A DNA stretch of 64,000 nt from Chryseobacterium taiwanense (GTDB lineage Bacteria > Bacteroidota > Bacteroidia > Flavobacteriales > Weeksellaceae). The notes beneath the pieces are model-generated. The model did no database searches and was not told the origin of the DNA. It saw only the letters and a list, made by a program, of their open reading frames with translations. The stretch is from NCBI RefSeq assembly GCF_000813825.1, contig NZ_JWTA01000004.1, positions 434,001 to 498,000 on the forward strand, read 5' to 3'. The position numbers and the translations under genes are program-made. Below are positions 32,978-44,317 of the stretch, piece by piece (the stretch's first letter is position 1; every line of letters starts with the position of its first letter).

Positions 32978-34870
32978 TTAGATTTTAGAAATTAAAATTT
33001 TAGAGTTGTCTAGGTTAAGAGTTTTTTTTCTGAAATTAATATAATCGTTATATTTTTCCTTAGGATAAAGTCCTTTGTTGATTTTAATCGTTCTGTTTAC
33101 TTTCAATTCTTCTCCATTTTTCACAAAACTTAATTTATATGTTCCAAATTCAGAATTAACGGTTACATTTTCAGGAATTTCATCCAGTTTATAATTTTTA
33201 GGAACTGTGAAATTGATTTCGTATTCATCTTCAAAAGACTGTCTTAATTCAAAAGGCAATTCTCTATTTTCTTCCGTTTTATAAATTGTATTGGAATAAA
33301 TGGGAACTGCTCTGAAAATTATACTACTGCCCGCATTTTTTGAATAATTGTGTGCCTTAAAATCAAGATCAAACTTTGCAATCGCATTATCTTTATCATT
33401 AATGAAATTTTTCATTTCAATTTTTTCAAAATTCAAAATGTTTAATGAATTTTTCATTATCTCATTCCTTTCTTTTTGATCCATATTGGTAAGAACCAAA
33501 TTATTATCATACTGAATTCCTGTGTAAGAAAAATTTCCTTCTCCTACAATACTGTTATCTTCATTAATTTTGATCTTCAGGTTTTGCTTTTCTTTACTTT
33601 GCTCTGCAGAATATGACGGAGTTTCAATTAATTCAATCCCATTTTTTCTGATAGAAAGTACGTTTCGATCTGTTGTACTATAACTTAAATGATTGAATGC
33701 CATCTGTTGGGAAGTATTTTCCAGCCAAATATTTCCTTTCTCCGTTGGAATCATCAAAATCACGTGATTACCTCCCATTTTTGGAAATTCTTTATCAAAA
33801 GAAACTGGTGAAGATCCTGAATTGATTACCGAATAATAAGATGGAATACCAGCTTCATCCAACAGAGTTTTCATATAATTGGTAAGCCCTTTACAATCTC
33901 CATATCCTTTCTTCTGAACCTCATCCGGAAGCATTGGCTGCCATCCACCAATCCCCAATGCAACGAAAATGTATCTGGTTTTTGTCTGCATATATTGGTA
34001 CAATTTCTTTACTTTTTCTTCAGTTGTTCCTTGTAAGTTTAAGGCATTCACTTCCGCTTTAATGGCAGGAGTCGACAATGAAACTGGCTGTAAAATACTA
34101 TTATAATACCAAGAGCCGAAATCACCCCAGTTGTTGATACTCCCCTGCTTCCCTTCCAAATTAAATTTAGTTAAAGCGAAACTCACTTTTGGTAAGATTT
34201 TTATAGGTTGTGGTAATAAAAATGCATCATCTATTGCCGGAACATTTTTATACATATACGTTTTTTCACCTGTAGTATCATTTTCTACAACAGATGTATA
34301 ATTATATTTTGAAGGATAAGTTTTTGACTTAAGTTCAATTCCTGATTTATTAATAATTTTCATTTCAGCTTCTTCCAACGAAACATTGGTAGATCTGAAA
34401 GGGACAAAATCAGGTAGAAAAACAGTATTTTCTTCACCGATCTGATAAGAAAACTCAACTGTATAAGGATATTGAGTAGGTGTATATGATAAAGCTAAAA
34501 CCCTGCTGTTAGAATAAAAAGTACCTTGATTATTATTGGCAAAATCTCCAAAATCAGACTTAGAATATGATTTCATTTTCTTTCCAGATTCATCATAAAG
34601 AGTCACTTTTACATCTGAAATATTATCGCCTTTTTCATAAGGAATGGCAATCACCGCTTTTTCATCTCCATCTTTATTTAAAACAGTGGTTACTGTTGTG
34701 TATTGATATTTAATATCATTAATGGAGTTTATTTGAATTGTTGTAAGATCTTTTCGGATAACAGCATTCGCATTTTTCTTCAAATTTTCAGGAATAGCAG
34801 AGGCAGGAAAGCTCTGGGCGAAATATAAAGAAGCCATTGATAAAGCTCCAATACAAAATATTTTCATCAT
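32978..34870 (-). CDS. DUF3857 and transglutaminase-domain protein
   Basis: The 630-residue secreted protein has the order signal peptide (YFAQSF), DUF3857 (about 40-240), then a transglutaminase-like domain with GYGDCKGLTNYMKTLLDEAG (C326 about) and GNHVILMI (H369), then a C-terminal beta region. The Cys and His are intact; the third residue may be the Glu of WLENTSQ (about 384) instead of the usual Asp. Relatives are widespread in Bacteroidota and are thought to act on surface peptides or glycans. It lies 2 bp upstream of the inactive paralogue in one unit. Confidence 0.85.
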   Translation of the reverse strand: MMKIFCIGALSMASLYFAQSFPASAIPENLKKNANAVIRKDLTTIQINSINDIKYQYTTVTTVLNKDGDEKAVIAIPYEKGDNISDVKVTLYDESGKKMKSYSKSDFGDFANNNQGTFYSNSRVLALSYTPTQYPYTVEFSYQIGEENTVFLPDFVPFRSTNVSLEEAEMKIINKSGIELKSKTYPSKYNYTSVVENDTTGEKTYMYKNVPAIDDAFLLPQPIKILPKVSFALTKFNLEGKQGSINNWGDFGSWYYNSILQPVSLSTPAIKAEVNALNLQGTTEEKVKKLYQYMQTKTRYIFVALGIGGWQPMLPDEVQKKGYGDCKGLTNYMKTLLDEAGIPSYYSVINSGSSPVSFDKEFPKMGGNHVILMIPTEKGNIWLENTSQQMAFNHLSYSTTDRNVLSIRKNGIELIETPSYSAEQSKEKQNLKIKINEDNSIVGEGNFSYTGIQYDNNLVLTNMDQKERNEIMKNSLNILNFEKIEMKNFINDKDNAIAKFDLDFKAHNYSKNAGSSIIFRAVPIYSNTIYKTEENRELPFELRQSFEDEYEINFTVPKNYKLDEIPENVTVNSEFGTYKLSFVKNGEELKVNRTIKINKGLYPKEKYNDYINFRKKTLNLDNSKILISKI

Positions 34871-34958
34871 GGTTATTAAAATAAAAGCAAAAGTAATGAA
34901 ATCTAATAACTGCTGAAAATAATTTTTATTGCCTTAAAATCTTTAAAATAAAAAACAA

Positions 34959-34984
34959 AAAAGACTCCAAAAATGGAGTCTTTT
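34959..34984 (-). terminator. Terminator after gyrB
   Basis: AAAAGACTCCA and TGGAGTCTTTT form an 11-bp stem with a four-base loop, with T-rich sequence on both sides. It separates gyrB from the DUF3857 pair. Confidence 0.85.
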
Positions 34985-35005
34985 ATTTATATCTATAAGA
35001 ATTGA

Positions 35006-37009
<2,004 letters not shown>

Positions 37010-37171
37010 TTAAAATATGTCAAAAAAAGTAATGGTTTTCCAAGCTAAATCAGAAACAATTTATTTAAAAAATATCAAAGTTAAAATCTATTATTTAAAT
37101 CAATACTGTTGTAAATCATACCGAGCATCAATAATTTATGCTTAAATTTATTTACTCAAAAGTTGGTATTT

Positions 37172-38515
37172 ATGGATGATTTTCTAGCAGCTCGTGCGCA
37201 GATGGCAATGTCACTTGGTTTTCATATCATATTTTCCTGTGTGGGTATGGTAATGCCTTTTCTAATGGCATTTGCCCACTGGAAATACTTAAAAACAAAC
37301 AACGAAGTGTATAAAGGGCTTACCAAAGCCTGGAGTAAAGGAGTTGCTATTCTTTTTGCAACCGGAGCCGTTTCCGGAACTATGCTTTCTTTCGAACTCG
37401 GACTTCTCTGGCCACAATTCATGAAACATGCGGGTCCCATCTTCGGAATGCCTTTTTCATTGGAAGGAACTGCATTCTTTATTGAAGCTATTGCTATAGG
37501 ATTTTTCCTTTACGGATGGGACAGATTTAATAAATGGTTTCATTGGTTTTGTGGATTTCTGGTGGGTTTAAGTGGTTTAGCTTCAGGAATTTTGGTTGTA
37601 GCAGCCAATGCCTGGATGAATTCACCTGCCGGATTTGATTATGTGGATGGACAATATTTAAATATAGATCCTATAAAAGCGATGTTTAATGAAGCTTGGT
37701 TTCCACAGGCTCTGCATATGACAGTTGCAGCATTTTGTGCGACAGGATTTGCGGTTGCGGGAGTTCATGCATATTTAATTATGAGAAAAAAGAATGTTGA
37801 ATTCCATACAAAAGCATTTAGAATTGCAGCCGGATTTGCATTAATCGGAGCATTTGGAGCTCCTTTAAGCGGTGATGTCGCTGCAAAATCTGTTGCGGAA
37901 AGACAACCCATCAAATTAGCAGCAATGGAAGCGCATTTTGAAACAGAAAAAGGAGCTTCTTTCGTGATTGGTGGAATTCCAGATGAAGAAAAAGAGGAAA
38001 TCAAATATGCTGTGAAAATTCCGAAAGTATTAAGCTTTTTAGTCGCAAATGATTTTAATGCTGAAGTAAAGGGACTAAAAGATTTCCCCAAAGATGAATG
38101 GCCTCCGATTGCGGTTGTCCACTACTCTTTTCAGATTATGATTTTCTTTGGAGTCGTCATGATTATCATAGGAATGGTTTATTTATATGCTCATTTTTTC
38201 AAAAAGGAATGGCTGACAAAAAACTGGTTATTAAAAACATTCTTCATTGCCACTCCTTTCGGGTATATCGCTTTGGAAGCGGGTTGGACAGTCACGGAAG
38301 TCGGAAGACAACCTTGGATTATCTACGGAATCATGAGAACAGCAGATGCAGTAACCCCAATGCCCGGAATCCAGTATTCTTTTTACTTCTTCACGGCCAT
38401 TTTCGTTTCATTATCATTAATTATCATATTCCTTTTGAGAAGACAGATACAAATGGTTCCGAGATTATACGATCCAACAGATCTTGAGTTTAATCCTAAA
38501 AACAAAAAATCATGA
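37172..38515 (+). CDS. cydA: Cytochrome bd ubiquinol oxidase subunit I
   Basis: The 447-residue quinol oxidase subunit binds hemes b558, b595 and d. The start is ATG at 37172; the TTG three codons earlier is not used. Heme ligand His lies in SLGFHIIFSCVGM, a His also in ALHMTVAAF, and the signature WTVTEVGRQPWIIYG (about 369-383) is near the C-terminus. The Q-loop is short, as in CioA-type enzymes. Menaquinol is the expected donor. It overlaps cydB by four bases (ATGA), so the pair is translationally coupled. It supports high-affinity oxygen use. Confidence 0.96.
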   Translation: MDDFLAARAQMAMSLGFHIIFSCVGMVMPFLMAFAHWKYLKTNNEVYKGLTKAWSKGVAILFATGAVSGTMLSFELGLLWPQFMKHAGPIFGMPFSLEGTAFFIEAIAIGFFLYGWDRFNKWFHWFCGFLVGLSGLASGILVVAANAWMNSPAGFDYVDGQYLNIDPIKAMFNEAWFPQALHMTVAAFCATGFAVAGVHAYLIMRKKNVEFHTKAFRIAAGFALIGAFGAPLSGDVAAKSVAERQPIKLAAMEAHFETEKGASFVIGGIPDEEKEEIKYAVKIPKVLSFLVANDFNAEVKGLKDFPKDEWPPIAVVHYSFQIMIFFGVVMIIIGMVYLYAHFFKKEWLTKNWLLKTFFIATPFGYIALEAGWTVTEVGRQPWIIYGIMRTADAVTPMPGIQYSFYFFTAIFVSLSLIIIFLLRRQIQMVPRLYDPTDLEFNPKNKKS

Positions 38516-39516
38516 TTTACGTAGTTATAGGTTTTCTTTGGCTATCAATTTGCCTGTATGTGATTTTGGGAGGAGCAGATTTTGGAGCAGGAATTGTAGA
38601 ACTTTTTACAAAAAAAAGAGCCCGCGATAAAACAAAAGAAATCATGTATGAATCGATTGCTCCTGTTTGGGAAGCGAATCATATGTGGCTGATTATTGCA
38701 ATTGTAATTTTGTTTGTGGGTTTTCCTGAAATTTATACCACGCTTTCAACCTATCTTCATATTCCATTGGTTTTGATGTTAGTTGGAATTATTGCAAGAG
38801 GAACCGCATTCACTTTCAGACATTACGACGCAGTGAAAGATGATTGGCAACATGTGTACACCCAAATCTTTTATTTTTCGAGTTTGTTAACGCCTTTTTT
38901 CTTAGGATTAATCGCTGCAGCCACCGTTTCCCATTCCATAAATCCTGATGCGACGAGCTTTTTAGACTTGTATATTTTTAGTTGGTTAAATTGGTTTGGA
39001 ATTGCTGTCGGATTATTTACTGTTTCCATTTGCGCTTATCTGGCTTCGGTTTTTGCTTTAAGAGAAACCAATGACCGGTTAGAATTAGGTTTAATGATCA
39101 AAAAATCAAAACAGACCATGATTTTTGTAGTAATAACGGGTATTCTGGTGTTTTTCACTGCATATATTTCCGATATTCCATTAGTCATGTGGGTGTTTTC
39201 TAAACCTTTAGGAATAATGGCTGTTTCATTCGCCACGATTTGTTTACTGCTTATTCTTCGTGCTATGAATAGACAAAAACTACTTCCCGTAAGAGCTTTA
39301 GCCGGATTTCAAATCGTTATGATCTTAGTAGCGGCAACTTATCAGCACAATCCAAATATCATCCTTTTCGCCAACGGAGAACACCTTTCTTTACTGGAAC
39401 AGGCAGCTGCACCGAAAACAATTTCCGCATTGGGATGGGCTTTACTATTGGGTTCCTTATTTATTTTGCCATTTTTATTTTATTTGATGGCTTCATTTAG
39501 TAAGCAGAGAAAATAA
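38512..39516 (+). CDS. cydB: Cytochrome bd ubiquinol oxidase subunit II
   Basis: The 334-residue protein has eight or nine membrane helices with landmarks CLYVILGGADFGAGIVEL (about 15-32), the WEANHMWLI segment (about 56-64) and IARGTAFTFRHY, all typical of CydB. It forms the heterodimer with CydA. Its ATG lies within the cydA stop region. There is no CydX-like small hydrophobic gene after it; the next small gene is soluble. No cydDC assembly genes are near. Confidence 0.95.
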   Translation: MIYVVIGFLWLSICLYVILGGADFGAGIVELFTKKRARDKTKEIMYESIAPVWEANHMWLIIAIVILFVGFPEIYTTLSTYLHIPLVLMLVGIIARGTAFTFRHYDAVKDDWQHVYTQIFYFSSLLTPFFLGLIAAATVSHSINPDATSFLDLYIFSWLNWFGIAVGLFTVSICAYLASVFALRETNDRLELGLMIKKSKQTMIFVVITGILVFFTAYISDIPLVMWVFSKPLGIMAVSFATICLLLILRAMNRQKLLPVRALAGFQIVMILVAATYQHNPNIILFANGEHLSLLEQAAAPKTISALGWALLLGSLFILPFLFYLMASFSKQRK

Positions 39517-39535
39517 TCAAGTCATTTTGAACCGG

Positions 39536-39733
39536 ATGGATTCAGCAGAAAGATATTATCTTAAAGAATTTGAACTCATAAGTTTTAAGCCTTATGTTTA
39601 CAGATTTTTCAAAAACGATCAAAACATTCTTCTAATGGAAGTTACATGCGGAAGCCACGCTTTGTGGCAAATATGGATTAGATTTAATGAACAAGAAATT
39701 TTACTTTACAAACATGAAGGAGATTTAGGGTAA
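39536..39733 (+). CDS. Small soluble protein of unknown function
   Basis: A 65-residue ORF starts at the ATG at 39536, 19 bases after cydB. It has aromatic-rich sequence (IRFNEQEILLYKHEGDLG at the end, about 47-65) and a single Cys, with no signal peptide or membrane segment. I do not recognise it. It is cotranscribed with cydAB by position only. It is not CydX, which would be hydrophobic. Codon use and density do not mark it as spurious. Confidence 0.5.
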   Translation: MDSAERYYLKEFELISFKPYVYRFFKNDQNILLMEVTCGSHALWQIWIRFNEQEILLYKHEGDLG

Positions 39734-39840
39734 AAAAAAATTGCCAAATTATTTATGTCTAATTGCTACAATCCAGCATATCACAAAAGATATGTTTGGG
39801 TTTATGATTAAAGAAAGAAGTCATCTCAATGAATATCACT

Positions 39841-40659
39841 CTATTTTTTTAACAAAACAATTTCAACCCTTCTGTTTTTAGTTCTATCCAATTCTGTCTG
39901 TTCAGGATAGACTACAGGGTTAAGATGCCCTGCTCCTTCCGCTTTAATACGCTTAGCATCGATTCCCATTGCTAATAAAAAATCTTTGATTGATTTTGCC
40001 CGTGTAAAAGACAGATTAAATGTTCCTAAATCCTGATCTTCGCCATCAAAATTTTCATAATCACAGCAGATATGTCCCTGAAGTTCAACTTCAAGGGTAG
40101 GATTTTCTTTCAGAATATTATATAGTTGATACAATTTTGATTTTGCCTTGGGAAGCCACACATGACGCCCTCCAATAAAATTGACATCAGGTAAAGAAAA
40201 AGTATCTTTTACCTTCATTGAGGCAATTTTCACATCAAAAAAGCTTGGGTATGCTTTTCTTGAAATCTTCTCCCCTTTCTCAAAAAACCGTTCAATAAAA
40301 ATATCTACCCGACGGTTTTCTGCTAATAAATTTTCTGAACTGTTATCATTAATTTGTTTAGATATTCCCAATCCTACAGAACTTGCCAAATGAATATTCT
40401 TCCCGATTTTACTGCTTAAATAATCACTTACTTGTTTCGCTCGATTTTCAGATAATGTTTTGTTTAAAGCTTCATTTCCTAATGGATTGGCATTTCCGAA
40501 AATCCTAAAAGTAAATTTTGCGTCCAGTTTTGCCAAGCTATCCAGTTTCTGTTTCGATTCTGTACTGAGCTCGTAGCTGTTATTTTTAAAATAGATGGAA
40601 GTAAGTGTCTGTGAATACACAACTGTAGAAAAGAAAAGTAGAAACAGAAAGGCTTTCAT
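39841..40659 (-). CDS. Secreted protein with two OmpA-like domains
   Basis: The 272-residue protein has a signal peptide (VVYSQTL) and then two consecutive OmpA/MotB-type peptidoglycan-binding domains: the first about 18-128 (YFKNNSYELS, ... NRRVDIFIERF) and the second about 160-270 (ELQGHICCDYEN, ... NRRVEIVLLKK). Each ends with the NRRV-x-I signature strand. No beta-barrel domain is present. Two tandem domains without a barrel is unusual; it may bridge peptidoglycan strands or bind one partner per domain. The second domain has an insert with two cysteines (HICCDYENFDGEDQD). Confidence 0.8.
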   Translation of the reverse strand: MKAFLFLLFFSTVVYSQTLTSIYFKNNSYELSTESKQKLDSLAKLDAKFTFRIFGNANPLGNEALNKTLSENRAKQVSDYLSSKIGKNIHLASSVGLGISKQINDNSSENLLAENRRVDIFIERFFEKGEKISRKAYPSFFDVKIASMKVKDTFSLPDVNFIGGRHVWLPKAKSKLYQLYNILKENPTLEVELQGHICCDYENFDGEDQDLGTFNLSFTRAKSIKDFLLAMGIDAKRIKAEGAGHLNPVVYPEQTELDRTKNRRVEIVLLKK

Positions 40660-40726
40660 CAGAATTGTTTTCTTAGAAACGCAAAGTAACAGAAAATAGT
40701 TTGAGCTTTTGGGGATTTTATAAAAA

Positions 40727-40759
40727 AGTTCCGGCGGAAGCTTCGCTTCCGCCGGAACT
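40727..40759. repeat. GC-rich perfect hairpin before lysS 3' end
   Basis: AGTTCCGGCGGAAGC and GCTTCCGCCGGAACT pair over 15 bp with a TTC loop. It lies 20 bp after the lysS stop on the minus strand and could end its transcript. It is related in composition to 27804-27832. Confidence 0.75.
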
Positions 40760-40779
40760 AAAATTTATCTCAAATTAAT

Positions 40780-42477
40780 TTAAACCAATTTCATCAAAAG
40801 GTTCTCCTCAATTTTTTCTACTTTCACTAAGTTAGCTTTCGTTAAAGTTTTGGAAGCTTTGTCCCATTTTTTTCCTGAAAGTTTAGACTGCTCTTTTACT
40901 TCGACTAAAGCAATCTGCTCTCCCGATTTCAAAATTTCAAGGATTACTTTTTCATCGTCTCCCAATTCAATTTGAGGAACTGCTTTCTCCGGTCTCATCT
41001 GAGGGAAGAACAATACTTCCTGAATAGATGCATTATTCGTTAAGAACATGATCAATCTGTCCATTCCGATTCCTAATCCTGAAGTTGGCGGCATCCCGTA
41101 TTCAAGAGCTCTTAAGAAATCTTCATCAATAAATTGTCCAGCTTCATCATCTCCTTTTTCAGATAATTTCAACTGATCTTCGAAACGCTCTCTCTGATCG
41201 ATAGGATCATTCAACTCAGAATATGCATTGGCAATTTCTTTCCCACAAACCATAAGCTCAAAACGCTCTGTAAGCCCTTCTTTGCTTCTGTGTTTCTTAG
41301 TAAGTGGAGACATTTCGATCGGATAATCTGTAATGAAAGTCGGCTGAATGAAGTTTCCTTCACATTTTTCACCAAAAATTTCATCGATTAATTTTCCTTT
41401 CCCCATTGTTCCGTTCACTTCGATTCCGATAGATTTAGCAAAATCAAACAATTCCTGTTCTGTCTTTCCTGTAATATCAAAACCTGTGAATTTCAGAATC
41501 GCATCCGTCATCGAAATTCTTTGGTAAGGCGCTTTAAAGTCAACCTCATATTCACCAAATGTAGCTTTTGTAGTCCCGTTTACCTGAATCGCACAGAATT
41601 CCAATAGTTTTTCTGTGAAATCCATCATCCAGTTGTAATCTTTGTACGCTACATAGATTTCCATTGCTGTAAATTCAGGGTTGTGCGTTCTGTCCATCCC
41701 TTCATTTCTGAAGTTTTTCGAGAACTCATACACTCCGTCAAATCCACCCACGATCAATCTTTTCAGATACAATTCGTTTGCAATTCTTAAGTATAATGGA
41801 ATATCTAAAGCATTGTGATGCGTAATAAATGGTCTTGCAGCAGCTCCACCAGGAATTGATTGTAAGATTGGAGTTTCAACCTCAAAATATCCTGCATCAT
41901 TAAAGAAAGTTCTCATCGCATTGAAAAGCTTTGTTCTTTTCACGAAAATTTCTTTCACCTGAGGATTTACCGTTAAGTCAACATAACGTTGTCTGTATCT
42001 CATTTCAGGATCTGTAAATCCGTCATGTACTACTCCATTTTCGTCAGTTTTTGCCTGAGGAAGCGGACGTAAAGCTTTTGTTAAAAGCGTAAAGTTTTTA
42101 ACTAAAACCGTTTTTTCACCTACCTGAGTTGTGAACAATTCTCCTTCAACTCCAATAATATCTCCTATATCTAAAAGGTGCTTATAAACCTCATTATATA
42201 AAGTTTTGTCTTCACCTGTACAGATCTCATCTCTGTTAAAATATACCTGAATTTTGCCTGTTGAATCCTGTAGCTCAGCAAAAGATGCTTTCCCTTGAAT
42301 TCTTCTAGACATCAATCTTCCTGCAATCTTCACCTGTTTACTTTCAGAAAAATCCTGTTTTATAGATTCCGTAGTATCTGTAATTACATATTCATCTGCA
42401 GGGAACGCGTTGATTCCCATTTCAACAAGCTTATTCAGCTTTTCTCTTCTAATGATTTCCTGTTCTGATAATTGCAT
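40780..42477 (-). CDS. lysS: Lysyl-tRNA synthetase, class II
   Basis: The 565-residue enzyme attaches lysine to tRNA-Lys. It has the N-terminal OB-fold anticodon domain (about 45-150, KIAGRLMSRRIQGKASF), the class II motif 2 FRNEGMDRTHNPEFTAME (about 255-272) and motif 3 GLGIGMDRLIMFL (about 478-490). The body ends at the usual place near residue 500 (FFPQMRPEK), followed by a C-terminal extension of about 60 residues, rich in Lys/Glu and absent in E. coli LysS, that is known in Bacteroidota enzymes. It has its own promoter and stands alone. Confidence 0.96.
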   Translation of the reverse strand: MQLSEQEIIRREKLNKLVEMGINAFPADEYVITDTTESIKQDFSESKQVKIAGRLMSRRIQGKASFAELQDSTGKIQVYFNRDEICTGEDKTLYNEVYKHLLDIGDIIGVEGELFTTQVGEKTVLVKNFTLLTKALRPLPQAKTDENGVVHDGFTDPEMRYRQRYVDLTVNPQVKEIFVKRTKLFNAMRTFFNDAGYFEVETPILQSIPGGAAARPFITHHNALDIPLYLRIANELYLKRLIVGGFDGVYEFSKNFRNEGMDRTHNPEFTAMEIYVAYKDYNWMMDFTEKLLEFCAIQVNGTTKATFGEYEVDFKAPYQRISMTDAILKFTGFDITGKTEQELFDFAKSIGIEVNGTMGKGKLIDEIFGEKCEGNFIQPTFITDYPIEMSPLTKKHRSKEGLTERFELMVCGKEIANAYSELNDPIDQRERFEDQLKLSEKGDDEAGQFIDEDFLRALEYGMPPTSGLGIGMDRLIMFLTNNASIQEVLFFPQMRPEKAVPQIELGDDEKVILEILKSGEQIALVEVKEQSKLSGKKWDKASKTLTKANLVKVEKIEENLLMKLV

Positions 42478-42499
42478 TGTATTTATTTAAAATAACGTG

Positions 42500-42530
42500 C
42501 AAAATTAGTGATTTTTGAATTGATGTTCAA
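42500..42530 (-). promoter_or_regulatory. Promoter of lysS
   Basis: On the minus strand TTG (42528-42530), a 20-bp spacer and TAATTTTG (42500-42507) match the Bacteroidota consensus. The predicted start (about 42496) lies some 19 bases before the ATG. Confidence 0.65.
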
Positions 42531-42589
42531 TGGATATTTACAGAAATTAAAGTTTTTTTAACCTAACTCCTGTTTTAAAGGAGAATTCC

Positions 42590-42672
42590 CGCAGCCCGAC
42601 TTGAGCGGAAATCCTTTTGTGAGGAGGAACGACGAACAAAAGATTGGGAGCGGAAGGCGGAAATTGCTGCTC
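42590..42672. repeat. Dispersed intergenic repeat, copy 2 (inverted relative to copy 1)
   Basis: The reverse complement (AATTTCCGCCTTCCGCTCCC, ATCTTTTGTTC, CACAAAAGGATTTCCGCTC, CAAGTCGGGCTG in order) aligns with 5430-5512. The same motifs appear in the same order with a similar spacing. The 230-bp gap between lysS and rlmF holds little else. Confidence 0.7.
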
Positions 42673-42710
42673 CAAAAATATGGAATGAATAAAAACGAAG
42701 CTTATTTATT

Positions 42711-43637
42711 TCAGAACCAGCCATTACGGTTTTGCTGAGGAACGAATGTCCAAGCCAACATTCTGCTTATTTTCTGACCTTGAGCCATTTCGATTATTTT
42801 AAAATCAACAGCTTTTACTTTTTTCAAAAGGTTTGTAAGCTTGAATAAATTATCTTTTTTAGAAACCAGACACGTAAACCAAAGAACCTGCGAAGAAAAC
42901 AAAACACTTTCTGAAATCATTCTTGATATAAAAGCAAGTTCACCACCTTCACACCATAATTCAGACTGCATCCCGCCAAAATTGAGCAGAGGTTTTGAGG
43001 TTTTTGTTTTAGTCAGATTTTTTGTTTTTCTGAGATTTCCTTTTAAAGCAGATTCTTCAGAATCATGAAAAGGAGGGTTGCACATCGAAAATGCAAACTT
43101 ATCCTTTGGGTCAATGATATTTTTGAATATAAATTCGGAATCTGGCTGCTTTTTTAATTGAATAACGGAAGATAAATCGGGATTATGATCCAAAATCTGC
43201 TGTGCATTGTTCAAAGAATCCTGATTGATATCTGTTCCCAACATTTTCCAGCCATACGATCGATGAGCAAGTAAAGGGTACACAAGATTGGCTCCGACAC
43301 CAATATCCAAACCATGAACAGCATTTCCGGTTGGAACTTCACTTTTGTCTTCGGCTAATAGATCAGCAATATAATGTACATAATCTGCCCGTCCCGGAAT
43401 TGGCGGACAAAGATTGGCATCAGGAATATCCCAGCTCTGAATATTGTAATATTGCATTAACAATGCTTTATTGAGCAATTTTACCGCTTTTGGAATACTG
43501 AAATCAATTGTTAGATTCTGGTAAGCATTCAGAGAAACAAAGTCTTTCAATTCTGGCACACAAGAAATCAGCAAATCAAAATCATAAGGATTACGATGCA
43601 GATTTCTTGGATGCAGATTTGACTTTTCGGCAGTCAT
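42711..43637 (-). CDS. rlmF: 23S rRNA (adenine-1618-N6)-methyltransferase
   Basis: SAM-dependent enzyme that methylates A1618 of 23S rRNA. The 308-residue protein has the family opening NLHPRNLHRNPYDFDLL (about 6-22), a SAM site GLDIGVGANLVYPLL (about 109-123) and the catalytic N6-adenine motif SMCNPPFHDSEE (Asn-Pro-Pro-Phe, about 184-195). The RlmF N-terminal RGMH-like residues are conserved. It is three bases after a small cytochrome c gene on the same strand, an odd pairing that may reflect transcription economy only. Confidence 0.93.
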   Translation of the reverse strand: MTAEKSNLHPRNLHRNPYDFDLLISCVPELKDFVSLNAYQNLTIDFSIPKAVKLLNKALLMQYYNIQSWDIPDANLCPPIPGRADYVHYIADLLAEDKSEVPTGNAVHGLDIGVGANLVYPLLAHRSYGWKMLGTDINQDSLNNAQQILDHNPDLSSVIQLKKQPDSEFIFKNIIDPKDKFAFSMCNPPFHDSEESALKGNLRKTKNLTKTKTSKPLLNFGGMQSELWCEGGELAFISRMISESVLFSSQVLWFTCLVSKKDNLFKLTNLLKKVKAVDFKIIEMAQGQKISRMLAWTFVPQQNRNGWF

Positions 43638-43640
43638 CTA

Positions 43641-44006
43641 TTATTTTTTCTGACTTAAAATGTATTGAACCATTTTTTTAGCATCTTCTTTAGACACTTG
43701 AGAATGAGGCTGCATAGGCACACTTCCCCAAACTCCACTTCCTCCTTCTATGATTTTTGTAGCCAAAGCATTAATATCTTTTTCAGAATATTTATCTGCT
43801 ATTTCCTTATAGGATGGCCCAATCATTCTTTCATTTAAAGAGTGACAACCTGAACAATCTAATGTTTCAATAATCTGATCTCCGGAAAGATGAGCATTGG
43901 TTGCCTCCACTGGTTGTGCAGATGTTTCTGAAACTGCCCCTTCTTCTTTTTTAGAACAAGAGAACATCAGTAGACCTAAACATCCGGCCAATAATAATTT
44001 TTTCAT
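43641..44006 (-). CDS. Small c-type cytochrome lipoprotein
   Basis: The 121-residue lipoprotein has the lipobox LLMFSCSK and one heme-binding DCSGCHSL (about 53-60) with axial Met likely in VPMQPHSQV (about 97-105). The heme domain is about 80 residues, a class I cytochrome c of mono-heme type. A cytochrome of this size, anchored outside the inner membrane, may pass electrons to a terminal oxidase; the bd oxidase in this window does not use cytochrome c. Its ATG overlaps the stop of the upstream lipoprotein gene by one base (TAATG). Confidence 0.88.
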   Translation of the reverse strand: MKKLLLAGCLGLLMFSCSKKEEGAVSETSAQPVEATNAHLSGDQIIETLDCSGCHSLNERMIGPSYKEIADKYSEKDINALATKIIEGGSGVWGSVPMQPHSQVSKEDAKKMVQYILSQKK

Positions 44007-44212
44007 TATTTCTTAGCAGCAGTAGAATCTGTTGTTGCAGGAGCAGCAACCGGAGCAGCCGTTTCAGTTTTTTTAGCCGTAGAATCTACAACAGTTGGAG
44101 CATCTGGCTCAGGCAACATCGTGTTGCTATCTTGCAGGTCATGATTAGGCTTTTTTGAACAGTTAACTACGAATAAACTTCCGATAAATGCGATTGCTAA
44201 TACTTTTTTCAT
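44006..44212 (-). CDS. Small Ala/Pro/Thr-rich lipoprotein
   Basis: The 68-residue protein has a lipobox FVVNCSKKP and then a low-complexity tail of Thr, Ala, Pro and Lys (DSTAKKTETAAPVAAPATTD). It has no recognisable domain. It is translationally coupled to the small cytochrome gene, so it may be a small partner or linker at the cell surface. Function unknown. Confidence 0.65.
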   Translation of the reverse strand: MKKVLAIAFIGSLFVVNCSKKPNHDLQDSNTMLPEPDAPTVVDSTAKKTETAAPVAAPATTDSTAAKK

Positions 44213-44302
44213 TATTTTTTCTATAAAAATTTAGACAAAAATATAAAAAATATTGCTTGTAGAGGGCATAAAATGCTTTTTAATCGTTGTAATCAGAAAT
44301 TG

Positions 44303-44310
44303 TATTTTTG
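44303..44310 (+). promoter_or_regulatory. -7 box TATTTTTG
   Basis: TATTTTTG fits TAnnTTTG and ends seven bases before the ATG at 44318, which favours that start over the upstream ATG at 44273, inside the promoter region. Confidence 0.5.
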
Positions 44311-44317
44311 TGTAAAC

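Noticed and set aside
39536..39733. CydX-type small oxidase subunit after cydB
   Set aside because: The encoded protein is soluble and aromatic-rich without a membrane helix, so it does not fit CydX.
44273..44317. Upstream ATG for the 44318 membrane protein
   Set aside because: The TATTTTTG promoter box at 44303-44310 lies between this ATG and 44318, so the earlier ATG would not be transcribed from it.
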